NCBI RefSeq assembly: GCF_016908975.1
Contig: NZ_JAFBEX010000012.1
Span: forward strand, 62,001-126,000
Source of the DNA: Neobacillus cucumis
GTDB lineage: Bacteria; Bacillota; Bacilli; Bacillales; Cytobacillaceae
Direction: 5' to 3'
DNA length: 64,000 nt
Both the position numbers and the translations under genes were made by a program. This document shows, piece by piece, positions 18,519 to 28,145 of this stretch. The notes beneath the pieces are model-generated. The model saw only the letters and a list, made by a program, of their open reading frames with translations. It was not told the origin of the DNA and did no database searches. Every line of letters starts with the position of its first letter. Within the stretch, counting starts at the first letter, position 1.

Positions 18519-19496
18519 TTATAACCACACCTCAATATAGATACCTAGTATCGCAAATATTAAACCTACGCTCCAAAATGTTACTACAACACGCCATTCC
18601 GACCAGCCCACTAGCTCGTAATGATGATGCAAAGGACTCATACGAAAAATCCGTTTTCCGGTCGTCTTAAAGGAAGCTACTTGAAGAATAACAGACAATG
18701 TTTCAATTACAAAAACACCGCCAATGATGATTAGCAAAATTTCAAGCTTTGTTAATATGGCAATTGCTGCAATCGCCCCGCCCAAAGCAAGCGACCCGGT
18801 ATCCCCCATAAATACTTTAGCAGGATGGGCGTTAAATACCAAAAATCCTAAAACTGCCCCAACAACGGCCACTGAGTAAACAGCAATTTCAAATTGGTTT
18901 TGATTCCAAGCTAATACTGCAAACGCTCCAAAAGCAATTGCCGCGGTGCCTGACACCAAACCGTCGAGACCATCCGTAAGATTGACTGCATTTGAAAAGC
19001 CAACAAGCCAAAAAATAATTAATAATACATAACCCCAGCCTAAATCAATGGAAAAATCACCAAATGGAAACTTGATTTCGGTAGACTGGCCAGTATGTTT
19101 ATAGATCAAGTAAAAAATGACTGATATGATAATTTGCCCTAAAAATTTCTGCTTAGATGTTAACCCTAAGTTCCGTTTTAAAACTACCTTGATAAAATCA
19201 TCCAAAAATCCCAAAAGACCAAATCCAAACGTGACAAACAAAAGTAAAAAAGCATTTACCGGTGTATGGTCTGCATATTTCCCTATCATGACCAAAGTGG
19301 TAATAATGATAGAAAATAAAATCATAACACCCCCCATTGTCGGTGTGCCTGATTTTTTCTGGTGGGATTTAGGACCTTCCTCGCGGATACTTTGTCCAAA
19401 TTTCAATCTTCGCAAGAAGGGAATAAAAATGGGAGAAAGTAAAACTGAGATTAAAAAGCCCATTATTATTGTGAAAAAAATAACTTGCTCCTTCAT
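18519..19496 (-). CDS. mraY: MraY, phospho-N-acetylmuramoyl-pentapeptide transferase
   Basis: Integral membrane enzyme that transfers phospho-MurNAc-pentapeptide to undecaprenyl phosphate, giving lipid I. It has 325 residues and about ten membrane helices. Conserved motifs: [25 protein letters not shown] with the aspartates of the active site, [13 protein letters not shown], and [12 protein letters not shown] with [12 protein letters not shown] at the C-terminal side. The ATG lies just after GGAGGGG, which overlaps the stop of the MurF-like fragment upstream. Identification is certain. Confidence 0.98.
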   Translation of the reverse strand: MKEQVIFFTIIMGFLISVLLSPIFIPFLRRLKFGQSIREEGPKSHQKKSGTPTMGGVMILFSIIITTLVMIGKYADHTPVNAFLLLFVTFGFGLLGFLDDFIKVVLKRNLGLTSKQKFLGQIIISVIFYLIYKHTGQSTEIKFPFGDFSIDLGWGYVLLIIFWLVGFSNAVNLTDGLDGLVSGTAAIAFGAFAVLAWNQNQFEIAVYSVAVVGAVLGFLVFNAHPAKVFMGDTGSLALGGAIAAIAILTKLEILLIIIGGVFVIETLSVILQVASFKTTGKRIFRMSPLHHHYELVGWSEWRVVVTFWSVGLIFAILGIYIEVWL

Positions 19497-19497
19497 C

Positions 19498-19941
19498 TTA
19501 TCCCCTCCTATCCTGATTATTTTGTAATGCCAGCTTCGCTAAATGCCCAGCTATATCATATGTTTGATTGTTTTTATTAAGAAGTAATTTGTTTGAAATA
19601 TTAAAGTTCGTTCTCTCCATATGCTTGTTCGTTTCTCCATCTAGTTTTTCAATATAAAAATCAATAATTTTCTTCAATGCTTCTGCAGGGTCTTTGGTAA
19701 AAAAAATCGGAAACTGGGTTGGTGTATAACGAGGTATTACCCTATCCTGATCCCAAATGGCAGCGATAGCTCCATTGGAAATGGCTTCTAACAGTTCCCC
19801 TGACTCTGTATTCACAGGTACAAATAACCCCAATGGCTGGGAGGTATCCGCTTTGTCCGATACTGTCCCCAATAACAAATCGTCTAGGACCCCTTTTTTC
19901 TCGCTAAACAATCCAGCCAAGTCACTAATAGCTAAAACCAT
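19498..19941 (-). CDS. Isolated Mur-ligase N-terminal-domain protein (MurF-like fragment)
   Basis: Intact small gene of 147 residues between murE and mraY, where many bacteria carry murF. Residues 1-105 resemble the MurE/MurF N-terminal substrate domain: [31 protein letters not shown] matches the pattern in which a substrate-binding loop is followed by an 'ENGA-A-' segment, and [23 protein letters not shown] matches the end of that domain. There is no P-loop (GTNGKT) and no central or C-terminal domain, so it cannot be a ligase alone. A good ribosome site (AAGGAGAG) and overlap of its stop with the mraY ribosome site suggest it is expressed. It may be a decayed murF or a retained accessory domain. 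The family call is by eye. Confidence 0.6.
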   Translation of the reverse strand: MVLAISDLAGLFSEKKGVLDDLLLGTVSDKADTSQPLGLFVPVNTESGELLEAISNGAIAAIWDQDRVIPRYTPTQFPIFFTKDPAEALKKIIDFYIEKLDGETNKHMERTNFNISNKLLLNKNNQTYDIAGHLAKLALQNNQDRRG

Positions 19942-19943
19942 CT

Positions 19944-21404
19944 CTATCTCTCCTTAATTGCTTCCCTTGCCACAAGACGGTCATCAAAGTCATGAACCTC
20001 TTTACCGATAATTTGATAGGTTTCATGACCTTTGCCAGCAATTAAAATAATATCTCCCGGGGATGCTTCATTTACTGCTGTATAAATCGCCTTTCTACGG
20101 TCTGGAATGACTTGGTATTTCTTCCCTTGTACCCCATCTTCCATATCTTTTAAGATAGCAATCGGATCTTCACTTCTAGGATTATCTGAAGTAAGTATCG
20201 GATCGGTTGCATACTGACAGGCTATTTGCGCCATCAACGGCCGTTTTGTGCGGTCGCGATCTCCCCCGCAGCCGACAATCACAAAGACCTTCTTCTTGGC
20301 AAAATGCTGAATCGTTTTCAATACATTTTCTAAGCTATCAGGTGTGTGTGCATAATCCACAATAACAGTAAAATCCTGACTTGCATTGACAAGTTCAAAC
20401 CTTCCTGAAACCCCTTCGACGCTCTCAATGGAGTGAATAACTTGCTCTAAGTCAAGTCCGGATACTAATGCAGCCGTCACACTTGCTAGTACATTATAGA
20501 CACTAAATTTTCCAATTAACTGCATTTGGATTGGATAAATACCGCCCTCAAACACAAGGTCAAAGGTTGTTCCCTTCGGAGTCATCTGTATATTATGCGC
20601 CATTATATCTGCCTTTTGTTCAATTCCGTATGTAACCACATGTGCAGCTGTTGACCTGCTATACATTTCTGAAGCAGCGTCATCCGCATTAAGCACTGCG
20701 AATTTGGGTTTACTTAAGTCAAATGTATTACCAAGCTGTGCAAATAATAAGCTTTTTGCCCGCTTATATTCCTCCATCGTTTGATGGTAATCAAGATGAT
20801 CCTGGGTGAGGTTCGTAAATACGGCTACATCATAGTCACAGCCATGGACCCTGCCTAAATCTAGGGCATGGGATGAAACCTCCATCACCGCTGCATCCAC
20901 ACCCGCCTCAACCATTTGTTTAAAGGTCTTTTGAAGTGTAAGACTTTCTGGAGTGGTGTTTTTGGTTTCAATCGTTTTATCGGCAATCTTGGTATACATC
21001 GTACCAATTAAGCCCGTCTTTTTCCCTGCATCAGCCAATATCTTTTCAATTAAGTGACTCGTGGTGGTTTTTCCGTTTGTACCTGTTATTCCAATTAGGT
21101 GTAGTTTTTTGGTTGGCTGTCCGTAAAAAGCATCAGCAAGTACAGCCATTGCTCTGGTGGTATCTTTCACTATGACAACCGGAACTTCTAAATTTAAAGG
21201 TCTTTCAGCAAGTATGGCAGCAGCTCCATTGTTAATAGCTGATTCAGCAAAATCATGCCCATCCACTGTGTATCCTTTAATGCAAATAAATAAGCTCCCC
21301 TTTTGCACCTTCCTATTATCGTTCTCAATGGAAGTGATCTCTGGACCTTCACCCTTATAAGGAACGATGGGGTGCAAATTCTTAAGCAGCTCTTGTAACT
21401 TCAT
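19944..21404 (-). CDS. murE: UDP-MurNAc-tripeptide synthetase (meso-DAP adding)
   Basis: Mur ligase that adds the third stem-peptide residue to UDP-MurNAc-L-Ala-D-Glu. It has 486 residues. The N-terminal domain ([28 protein letters not shown] in two halves) binds UDP. P-loop: [16 protein letters not shown]. The C-terminal DNPR motif ([11 protein letters not shown]) selects meso-diaminopimelate, and [13 protein letters not shown] precedes it. The organism therefore probably has DAP-type peptidoglycan. The next gene (MurF-like) begins 3 bases after the stop. Identification is certain. Confidence 0.98.
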   Translation of the reverse strand: MKLQELLKNLHPIVPYKGEGPEITSIENDNRKVQKGSLFICIKGYTVDGHDFAESAINNGAAAILAERPLNLEVPVVIVKDTTRAMAVLADAFYGQPTKKLHLIGITGTNGKTTTSHLIEKILADAGKKTGLIGTMYTKIADKTIETKNTTPESLTLQKTFKQMVEAGVDAAVMEVSSHALDLGRVHGCDYDVAVFTNLTQDHLDYHQTMEEYKRAKSLLFAQLGNTFDLSKPKFAVLNADDAASEMYSRSTAAHVVTYGIEQKADIMAHNIQMTPKGTTFDLVFEGGIYPIQMQLIGKFSVYNVLASVTAALVSGLDLEQVIHSIESVEGVSGRFELVNASQDFTVIVDYAHTPDSLENVLKTIQHFAKKKVFVIVGCGGDRDRTKRPLMAQIACQYATDPILTSDNPRSEDPIAILKDMEDGVQGKKYQVIPDRRKAIYTAVNEASPGDIILIAGKGHETYQIIGKEVHDFDDRLVAREAIKER

Positions 21405-21544
21405 TTTATCTCAAATCCTCTCATTTCCTCACATAGCCAATTTCCAGTTTATGCCCAAAAATGACTCTATACGAAAGTTCCATCTTATTTTACATTAAAT
21501 TATTTTATTTTACCATTTAGTAATGAATCCTTAATAAAAATTTT
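21405..21544. other. AT-rich gap upstream of murE
   Basis: No gene or clear promoter was recognised. AT-rich runs precede the dispersed repeat that fills most of the 440-base gap between spoVD and murE. Confidence 0.4.
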
Positions 21545-21791
21545 GGCTGTGTTAGACATGAATGTTGATTTCCGCTGCAGGCGCTCAGCAAACCCGCGGG
21601 CGTGCCCGGGAGCCTACTCGACGCTGAAGCGTCTGCGGGGTCTCCCCTGCCCCGTACTCCCGCAGGACTTTGAAATTACATCTTTGAATCCGCCCACGCA
21701 CGAAGGAAATGCGATAGCATTTCCGAGGAGTCGAGCGCCTTCCGCTCCAATCAACATGGCTAAAATATCAACCATGGCCTTTAACACAGCC
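21545..21791. repeat. Terminal-inverted-repeat dispersed element, copy 1
   Basis: 247-bp element with ends GGCTGTGTTA and TAACACAGCC. Sub-terminal segments GTTGATT...GGCGCTC and GAGCGCC...AATCAAC are also inverted. The interior carries GC-rich short palindromes such as GACGCTGAAGCGTC. The same element, about 85-90% alike by eye, is at 56885-57129, and a shortened one at 5046-5144. It has no credible coding content, so it looks like a MITE-type or palindromic extragenic repeat. It interrupts the gap between spoVD and murE in the dcw cluster. Confidence 0.8.
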
Positions 21792-21796
21792 CAAAT

Positions 21797-21835
21797 TTTA
21801 AGGCGGCGGAAAATATTCCGACCGCCCTTTTAAAA
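21797..21835 (-). terminator. Terminator-like hairpin after spoVD
   Basis: Stem GGCGGTCGGAA / TTCCGCCGCC with a short loop and a weak U-run (TTAAAATTT) on the minus strand, just after the spoVD stop. Confidence 0.6.
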
Positions 21836-21844
21836 ATTTTTTTG

Positions 21845-23764
21845 TTAGTCTCCTTTACCAAAGTAAAGTCTTACTTTTGATCCTTCTTTCACCTTGGTAC
21901 CTGGTTCAGGCGATTGTCTTACCACCACATCACCATCTCCGCTCGCATCAATCGATATGTTTATAAGCTGCTCCTGAAGTTCATCCTTAGACATCCCTAC
22001 AAAATCTGGCAATTTAATCAATGGCACATCTGGCCATTTTATTTCTTTTTCTATTTGATCCTTTCGTGGTTGTATACCCATTGCACTTAAGCTATCTTTC
22101 ATTATGGCACCAACGATTGGAGCACTGACCGTACCACCGAATGCAGTAACTCCTTTAGGATTATCAACTGCTACATAGATAACGATTTGCGGGTCATCTG
22201 CTGGTGCAAAACCCATAAAGGATACGATAAAGTTATTTTCAAGATATCTCCCGTTCTGTGCTTTTTGAGCCGTCCCTGTCTTGCCACCAACTCGATAACC
22301 TTCTATAAACGCCCTGCCGCCGGAACCCTTTGCCACAACACTTTCAAGGGCATTACGGATTTCCTTTGATGTTTTTTCCGTAATGACACGTCTCTTTGCA
22401 ACAGGTGTATTTCTCATCACCACTTCTTTTGTAACAGGATCAATCAGTTCTTTTGCAATATACGGCTGGTACAAAATCCCGCCATTAATGGCCGCAGATA
22501 CTGCTGTAATTTGCTGAATTGGTGTAACAGAGACACCCTGTCCAAAAGCAGTTGTCGCTTGTTCAACAGGACCAACCCTTTTTAAATTAAATAATATTCC
22601 AGTTCCTTCACCTTGCAAATCTATGCCCGTTTTTTGTCCGAAGCCAAAGTCTTTAATATATTTAAACAATTTTTCCTTTCCTAAGCGTTCCCCTAACTCT
22701 ACAAAGCCCGGGTTACAGGAGTTTTCGACAACCTCTAGAAAAGTTTGATCCCCATGTCCGCCTCTTTTCCAGCACTTTAACCTGGCACCCGCTATTTGAA
22801 CAGAACCTGAATCATGAAAATGCTCTTTCTCTAGATTGACTTTACCTTCATTCAGTGCAGCCGCAAGCGTGATAATCTTAAAGGTAGAACCGGGCTCATA
22901 GGTAGACCAGACAGGAAGGTTTCGATTATAGACTTCTTGGGAAACATTCCGAAAATTAGCAGGATCAAATGTCGGCCTGCTTGACATAGCTAATATCTCG
23001 CCGTTATTAGGATTCATCGCAATCGCAATAATTCCATCTGGATTATACTTTGCTTGTGCAATATCCAGTTCTCTTTCAACAATGGTTTGTATTTTGGAAT
23101 CGATTGTTAATTTTAAATCAAGCCCTTTTGTAGGCTGCTCATAATCATCTGCCATATCATTCATTCTTTCCCCTTTGGCATTGGCATAGAATTTAACGGC
23201 TCCTCTTTCACCGCTTAATTCTTTGTCATAATATTTCTCAAGTCCCATTAAACCTTGATTATCTACACCAGTAAAACCAAGCACATGCGATAGATAGCTT
23301 CCATTTGGATAATACCGTTTGGAATCTTCACCAACATAGACGCCTTCCAATCCAAGAGCCCTAATTTCTTTCGCTTTTTCATGTGAAATTTTTCTACCTT
23401 CCTTTAACCGTACGGATGATGCTTTTTTCGTAATTTCTCGATAAGCTGTTTCTTTGGACATCTTTAAGACCGATGCGAGCTTTTCAGCCGTTGTTGCCGG
23501 GTCCTTTATTTGTCGTGGAATAACATAGACCGTTGGCGCACTTATATTTGTTGCTAATGCAACACCATTGCGGTCGACAATTTTTCCCCGCTCCGGTTCA
23601 AATGGTATATTCCGGCTCCAAGAACCCTTTGCTTTATCAGTCAGCATATCACCGAGTACAAACTGAACATATCCAAGACGCACATCAATAATTAAGAAGG
23701 TTAAGAATCCAACAAATAGTGCGATCATTAGCCGTTTTCGAACAGTGACATTAGAAACACGCAT
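21845..23764 (-). CDS. spoVD: SpoVD, class B penicillin-binding protein for spore cortex
   Basis: Membrane-anchored transpeptidase that works with SpoVE to cross-link cortex peptidoglycan in the mother cell. It has 639 residues. A single N-terminal membrane helix (LMIALFVGFLTFLIIDVRL) precedes the class B dimerisation domain. The transpeptidase domain has the SxxK serine in YEPGSTFKIITLAA, SCN (VENSCNPGF) and KTGT (GGKTGTAQ). One C-terminal PASTA domain spans about residues 580-637 (LPDFVGMSKDELQEQL). The ATG follows AAAGGAGG. It is preceded by its own 126-base gap after pbpB, in line with separate sporulation control. Confidence 0.96.
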   Translation of the reverse strand: MRVSNVTVRKRLMIALFVGFLTFLIIDVRLGYVQFVLGDMLTDKAKGSWSRNIPFEPERGKIVDRNGVALATNISAPTVYVIPRQIKDPATTAEKLASVLKMSKETAYREITKKASSVRLKEGRKISHEKAKEIRALGLEGVYVGEDSKRYYPNGSYLSHVLGFTGVDNQGLMGLEKYYDKELSGERGAVKFYANAKGERMNDMADDYEQPTKGLDLKLTIDSKIQTIVERELDIAQAKYNPDGIIAIAMNPNNGEILAMSSRPTFDPANFRNVSQEVYNRNLPVWSTYEPGSTFKIITLAAALNEGKVNLEKEHFHDSGSVQIAGARLKCWKRGGHGDQTFLEVVENSCNPGFVELGERLGKEKLFKYIKDFGFGQKTGIDLQGEGTGILFNLKRVGPVEQATTAFGQGVSVTPIQQITAVSAAINGGILYQPYIAKELIDPVTKEVVMRNTPVAKRRVITEKTSKEIRNALESVVAKGSGGRAFIEGYRVGGKTGTAQKAQNGRYLENNFIVSFMGFAPADDPQIVIYVAVDNPKGVTAFGGTVSAPIVGAIMKDSLSAMGIQPRKDQIEKEIKWPDVPLIKLPDFVGMSKDELQEQLINISIDASGDGDVVVRQSPEPGTKVKEGSKVRLYFGKGD

Positions 23765-23856
23765 ATAATGAATAATCCTCCTTTTCCACTTTCACTATCG
23801 TTCATTAATATGCTTGTACTTTTTTAAATAGAACGTACCGTCCAGTTTGTAAAACA

Positions 23857-23886
23857 GAAAAAATCCCGCCTGCTAGCGGGATTTTT
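23857..23886 (-). terminator. Terminator after pbpB
   Basis: Stem AATCCCGC / GCGGGATT with A-run and U-run on the two sides, 5 bases after the pbpB stop. It separates vegetative pbpB from sporulation-type spoVD. Confidence 0.88.
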
Positions 23887-23890
23887 CAAA

Positions 23891-26113
23891 TTAATCTTGG
23901 ACAGATTCTTTGTCAGTCGATTGATTATTCTCTGTTTTTGTCGATTGGTCTTCTGGGGTTTTCAAATCTACAATAAGGTAATCCCCGCTTTTTAATGCTT
24001 CTTTTGGTTTTATATTTTGGCTGGTGACAAACCCTCGACCCTTCGAGCTAAATTTTAAATTAGCGATATTGGCAATTTTCATGACATCACGGAGTGACCA
24101 TCCCGTCATATCAGGCGCCGTCATATTTCCAGAGGTCTTGATAATCACTTTTTCACCCTCCAAAATAGTCGTGCCTGCCTTTGGCAGTTGATCGGTTACA
24201 GTTTTACCATCACCTAATACAACGGTATCAAATCCATCTGCTTTTAAACTATTAACCGTATCCTCAACTGACTCTCCGACATATTTCTCCAGTTTATTCG
24301 TCTTAGTAGCTTCTACTTTCGATGGTTGGACATTTAAATAATTTAAACTATTTCTCATAACTGGATTAAAAATTGCGGATACCGGAATAGCTCCCTGACC
24401 TGCTTCCGCCCCTTTAAGCTGTGGCTGTTGAACGGCTACATAAACAATTAGTTTCGGATCATCTTTTGGAGCCATACCCATGAAGGAAAACACATAATTG
24501 TTCGCACCAGTTAAATATTTACCATTTGGTCCAGGAATGTTAGCCGTACCCGTTTTACCAGCAACACTATAACCGTCGATTTTGAATCTTGCGCCCGTAC
24601 CAACAGGTGATGTCACAACGGTTCCTAAAATATCACGAACTTCTTTAGCCGTTTCAGACGATATCGGTGTTGAAACGACTTCCGGTGAGGTCTTCTTGAT
24701 GGTTTTTCCTGTATCATGATTCACAATTTTCTCCACAATATGCGGCTTCAACATTTTCCCATCATTTGCAATCGCTGTTACAGCTTGAATTTGTTGAATA
24801 GCGGTAATCGCTGTACCTTGTCCATACGCTGTAGTGATTTTTTCAATTGGGTATTGATATTGAATTTTCCCTGATGTCTCATTAGGAAGTTCAATTCCAG
24901 TAGGTTTATCAAGACCAAATTTTGTTAAATACTCTCTTAACTTATCAAAACCTAACTTTTCTTTGGCAATTTTGGCAAACGCAACATTGGAGGAACGTTG
25001 AACTCCTTCTAGATAGGTAATAGGCCCCCACCCTACATAGTTATGGTCGTGAATCGTTTGACTATTTTCCGTTACTTTGTACGAACCCGATTCATATTTT
25101 TCATTTGGATTAAAGACCCCTTCCTGAACAGCGGCTGCAAGAGTAAAGATTTTCATCGTTGAGCCCGGCTCGTAGGAGGTTTCAATCGCTTCATTATGCC
25201 AACTTTTAGTAATCCCTTCTTTTGTATCCGGCTGGAAGGACGGACGCTGTCCCATCGCCAAAATTTCCCCAGTTTTAGGATCGGCAACAATAGCGATAAT
25301 TTTTTTCGGCTTATAATTCTTTACTACTTGATTCATGGCATCTTCTAAGAAAGTTTGAATTTTTTGATCAATCGTTAAATAAACATCATTACCGTTTTTT
25401 GCTGGCGTAATATTTTCTTTACCGTCCGGTAAGATATACCCCCACAAATCACTCTCATAACTTAATTTTCCATTTGTCCCTGTTAATTGAGTATTTAAGT
25501 ATTTTTCAATGCCCATTTTCCCGACAGATTTATAAGTACCGTCACTTTGCTCCGTTTGGTCCACATATCCAACAACGTGAGAAGCAAAAACCCCATTGGG
25601 ATAGAACCGTTTAGAATCACGCGTAAAGGTAATACCAGGAAGTTTTAAATTTTCTATTTTATTCTTTGTATTATAATCAATATCTCTTCCAGCCTTTCCG
25701 AATTCCACTTGGAACCGATTATTTTTCTTTCCATTTGCTAAAATACTATAAATCTCGGATTCATCTAATTTGAGATATTTAGATAACTCACTTGCTGTTT
25801 TACTTATATTTGTTACATGTTGAGGTTTTTTGGGATTGGTAGTCATCTTCTTGTCTAAGATCGCAATCAAAGTGTAAGAAGCTGTATCCTCAGCCACCAC
25901 TGCTCCGGTTCGATCGTAAATAGTTCCCCTGGAAGCCTGCAAGGTTCCCACACGATTGTATTTCTGCTGGGCCTTTGCGGCAAGTGGTTGTCCATTTATT
26001 TCCCCTGAAATTTCAATTGAAAAAAACCTGCAAATCAATACAAAAAAGAGCAGGCCGAATATCCCAAACAATATCGCTGCTCCCACATTCATATAGGGTT
26101 GTTTCTTATTCAT
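23891..26113 (-). CDS. pbpB: PBP2B, septal class B penicillin-binding protein
   Basis: Essential division transpeptidase acting at the septum with FtsW and the DivIB-DivIC-FtsL complex. It has 740 residues. The N-terminal membrane helix is AAILFGIFGLLFFVLIC. Active-site motifs: STMK (YEPGSTMKIFTLA), SSN (VQRSSNVAFAK) and KTGT (AGKTGTANIPG). Two C-terminal PASTA domains run from about residue 590 to 720 (VEDTVNSLKADGFDTV; APDMTGWSLRDVMKIA), ending in a Gln/Ser-rich acidic tail. The ATG overlaps the ftsL stop (ATGA), so the two are translationally coupled. Identification is certain. Confidence 0.97.
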   Translation of the reverse strand: MNKKQPYMNVGAAILFGIFGLLFFVLICRFFSIEISGEINGQPLAAKAQQKYNRVGTLQASRGTIYDRTGAVVAEDTASYTLIAILDKKMTTNPKKPQHVTNISKTASELSKYLKLDESEIYSILANGKKNNRFQVEFGKAGRDIDYNTKNKIENLKLPGITFTRDSKRFYPNGVFASHVVGYVDQTEQSDGTYKSVGKMGIEKYLNTQLTGTNGKLSYESDLWGYILPDGKENITPAKNGNDVYLTIDQKIQTFLEDAMNQVVKNYKPKKIIAIVADPKTGEILAMGQRPSFQPDTKEGITKSWHNEAIETSYEPGSTMKIFTLAAAVQEGVFNPNEKYESGSYKVTENSQTIHDHNYVGWGPITYLEGVQRSSNVAFAKIAKEKLGFDKLREYLTKFGLDKPTGIELPNETSGKIQYQYPIEKITTAYGQGTAITAIQQIQAVTAIANDGKMLKPHIVEKIVNHDTGKTIKKTSPEVVSTPISSETAKEVRDILGTVVTSPVGTGARFKIDGYSVAGKTGTANIPGPNGKYLTGANNYVFSFMGMAPKDDPKLIVYVAVQQPQLKGAEAGQGAIPVSAIFNPVMRNSLNYLNVQPSKVEATKTNKLEKYVGESVEDTVNSLKADGFDTVVLGDGKTVTDQLPKAGTTILEGEKVIIKTSGNMTAPDMTGWSLRDVMKIANIANLKFSSKGRGFVTSQNIKPKEALKSGDYLIVDLKTPEDQSTKTENNQSTDKESVQD

Positions 26114-26469
26114 TTGTTCTGCACGACCTTGACATTATTTTCATCTTTTACTAAACCCATTTCCTTTGCCTTTGCAAATATACGATCATACGAGCTTAAT
26201 TCACTTACTTGGACCTTCAAATCCTCATTAACCTTTTGCTGTTCGGTTATTTTGTCCTGAACAACTTGAAGGTCTTTATTCGCTTCATATATTTGGGATT
26301 GATTTGAGATAAGATGAATGGCTCCAAAACAAACCATTCCGGCAAATGTCACTCCAATGATTTTTTCCCCCGGAGTCAGCCAGGACTTTTTAATTTTAAC
26401 TTGACGCTTAATTCGAACGGATTGCTCGGCTTGTTGCTGCTCTACTACTTTCCTGGCAAGATTACTCAA
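26110..26469 (-). CDS. ftsL: FtsL, bitopic division protein
   Basis: Small bitopic protein, 119 residues, that assembles with DivIC and DivIB at the division site. It has a basic cytoplasmic N-terminus, one membrane helix (IIGVTFAGMVCFGAIHLI, residues ~37-55) and an extracytoplasmic leucine-zipper-like coiled coil (IYEANKDLQVVQDKITEQQ...), followed by the conserved ending SYDRIFAKAKEMGLV. The start is TTG at 26469 with GGAGGGG upstream. Weak sequence conservation is normal for this family; position between rsmH and pbpB decides the call. Confidence 0.93.
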   Translation of the reverse strand: MSNLARKVVEQQQAEQSVRIKRQVKIKKSWLTPGEKIIGVTFAGMVCFGAIHLISNQSQIYEANKDLQVVQDKITEQQKVNEDLKVQVSELSSYDRIFAKAKEMGLVKDENNVKVVQNK

Positions 26470-26560
26470 ATACTTCCCCTCCAGATTCTATAATCTAATG
26501 TAGTTTTTTACACAATTTTGTTTTGCTCCGGGACGCACAAAATGGATGCCCATTAAAACT

Positions 26561-27493
26561 TTATAATTTTTCGGCTAGCCGAAGCTTGGCAGATCGTGCC
26601 CTGTTGTTATGCTCTAATTCAGTTTCAGACGGAAGAATCGGTTTACGTGAAACCAACTTTAAAATCGGTTTATACTCATCTGGAATGATGGGTAAACCTG
26701 GTGGTAAAGGGGGTGTCTCACTAGCCTTTTTAAAGGCTGCCTTACAAATTCGATCCTCTAGGGAATGGAAGGTAATCACACTTATTCTTCCCTCAGGATT
26801 GAGTAAGTCAATGGCTTGATTTAGAGACTGTTCAAATACAGCAAGTTCATCATTTACAGCAATTCTGACGGCTTGAAAGATTCGCTTAGCAGGGTGTCCG
26901 CCCTTTCGTCTTGCAGGTGCTGGGATGGCGTCCTTAATTAACTCTACAAGTTCCCCGGTGGTCTCGATAGCCTTAACCGCTCTTGCGCTTTCAATTTTCC
27001 GAGCAATTTGCTTGGAAAATTTCTCTTCACCGTAACGAAAAAAGATTCGGACAAGGTCTTCATATGACCAGTGGTTAATGACATCAAAAGCTGAAACCTC
27101 AGCATCGTTATCCATCCTCATGTCCAATGGGGCATCATGGTGGTAACTAAAACCCCGCTCTGGTGTATCCAACTGCGGCGATGAGACTCCCAAATCATAT
27201 AAAACTCCATCTACTTTATAGATACCATGTTTTTCAAGCTCTTCTTTCAAATATAAAAAATTACTTTTGATAATGACTAATTGCTCACCATATGCAGCTA
27301 ATTTTTGTTTTGCATTAGCAATCGCTGTTTCATCCTGGTCAAATGCATAGAGTTTCCCACCCGCACCAAGTCTTGACAAAATGAGAGAGCTATGTCCTGC
27401 CCCTCCCAATGTACAATCAACATAGATGCCATCTGACTTAATGTTTAATCCTTCTACAGCTTCATTTAATAACACAGTTGTATGTTCAAACAT
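26561..27493 (-). CDS. rsmH: RsmH, 16S rRNA m4C1402 methyltransferase
   Basis: S-adenosylmethionine-dependent methyltransferase that makes N4-methylcytidine at position 1402 of 16S rRNA. It has 310 residues, usual for the family. SAM-binding motif: [19 protein letters not shown]. Further marks are [45 protein letters not shown] and [17 protein letters not shown]. It lies between mraZ and ftsL at the start of the dcw cluster. Identification is certain. Confidence 0.98.
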   Translation of the reverse strand: MFEHTTVLLNEAVEGLNIKSDGIYVDCTLGGAGHSSLILSRLGAGGKLYAFDQDETAIANAKQKLAAYGEQLVIIKSNFLYLKEELEKHGIYKVDGVLYDLGVSSPQLDTPERGFSYHHDAPLDMRMDNDAEVSAFDVINHWSYEDLVRIFFRYGEEKFSKQIARKIESARAVKAIETTGELVELIKDAIPAPARRKGGHPAKRIFQAVRIAVNDELAVFEQSLNQAIDLLNPEGRISVITFHSLEDRICKAAFKKASETPPLPPGLPIIPDEYKPILKLVSRKPILPSETELEHNNRARSAKLRLAEKL

Positions 27494-27557
27494 TTACGTA
27501 CCTTCCTTTTCCAATCGAACGATATATACGAGAAATATATTAATATAACTTTTCCCA

Positions 27558-27989
27558 TTATATATCAAAGCCAATCATATTTTCTGCTATTTCAGCAAAA
27601 GATTCTTCAGATTGTGAAAAATAATCCTCCCAAATCTGCTTACTCCAAATTTCAATTCGATTGGAAACACCCAAAATAACACATTCTTTCTCTAATTTTG
27701 CATATTGCAATAGTGGCGTTGGGATATTAATTCTTCCTTGTTTATCCAGTTCACTTTCCGTTGCCCCGGAAAAGAAGAATCTAGTAAAAGCACGGGCATC
27801 CTTTTTTGTCAGCGGCAGGCCTTTTAATTTTTCTTCAATAAGGCTCCACTCAGACAATGGGTAACCAAACAAACATTGATCCAATCCACGTGTGATGATG
27901 AACATATCACCAAGTTCATCACGGAATTTAGAGGGTACGATTAATCTGCCCTTCGTATCAATGCTGTGATGGTACTCACCCATGAACAT
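27558..27989 (-). CDS. mraZ: MraZ, dcw-cluster transcription factor
   Basis: AbrB/SpoVT-like DNA-binding protein that binds direct repeats upstream of its own gene and represses or modulates the dcw cluster. It has 143 residues from the ATG at 27989. Two swapped-hairpin SpoVT-AbrB repeats are visible: [25 protein letters not shown] and, about 70 residues on, [34 protein letters not shown] is a family signature. Two in-frame ATGs upstream are too close to the ribosome site GGGGGT. Candidate binding repeats lie just upstream at 28019-28048. Confidence 0.97.
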   Translation of the reverse strand: MFMGEYHHSIDTKGRLIVPSKFRDELGDMFIITRGLDQCLFGYPLSEWSLIEEKLKGLPLTKKDARAFTRFFFSGATESELDKQGRINIPTPLLQYAKLEKECVILGVSNRIEIWSKQIWEDYFSQSEESFAEIAENMIGFDI

Positions 27990-28018
27990 ACCCATGACCC
28001 CCACTTTCTATAAAAACT

Positions 28019-28048
28019 GTACCACATTCCCCCACTTTCCTCCACTTA
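28019..28048 (-). promoter_or_regulatory. Three contiguous 10-bp MraZ-box-like repeats
   Basis: Reading toward mraZ: TAAGTGGAGG, AAAGTGGGGG, AATGTGGTAC, directly adjacent with a strict 10-bp period. MraZ proteins bind such short direct repeats (an AAAGTG-type repeat with 10-bp period is known from mollicutes, TGGG-type from E. coli). The repeats end 29 bases before the mraZ ATG. Related singletons AGAAAGTAGGG and AGAAAGTGGGG flank the set. The pattern is direct; the autoregulation is inferred. Confidence 0.7.
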
Positions 28049-28115
28049 TTTTTAAACTATTCGCCCTACTTTCTAAAAAATCCTTTTTTAGCCATGATTT
28101 TTTAGAAAAAAAAAG

Positions 28116-28145
28116 AAAAACTCCACAACAAAAGGTGGAGTTTTT
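28116..28145. terminator. Terminator after bshC
   Basis: AAAAACTCCAC / GTGGAGTTTTT stem with long U-run on the minus strand; the A-rich opposite side may let it work both ways. It ends the bshC unit before mraZ. Confidence 0.9.

Noticed and set aside
19117..19527. 136-residue plus-strand frame inside mraY
   Set aside because: Antisense to mraY, a certain membrane protein gene; composition is its complement.
21543..21833. 96-residue reading frame across the dispersed repeat
   Set aside because: It lies in the repeat; the frame is broken in the second copy, composition is Pro/Arg/Cys-rich and no ribosome site precedes it.
23765..23856. Sigma-E promoter for spoVD
   Set aside because: CATATTAA could be a -10, but the matching -35 has several mismatches; sporulation control is expected from relatives, not shown here.
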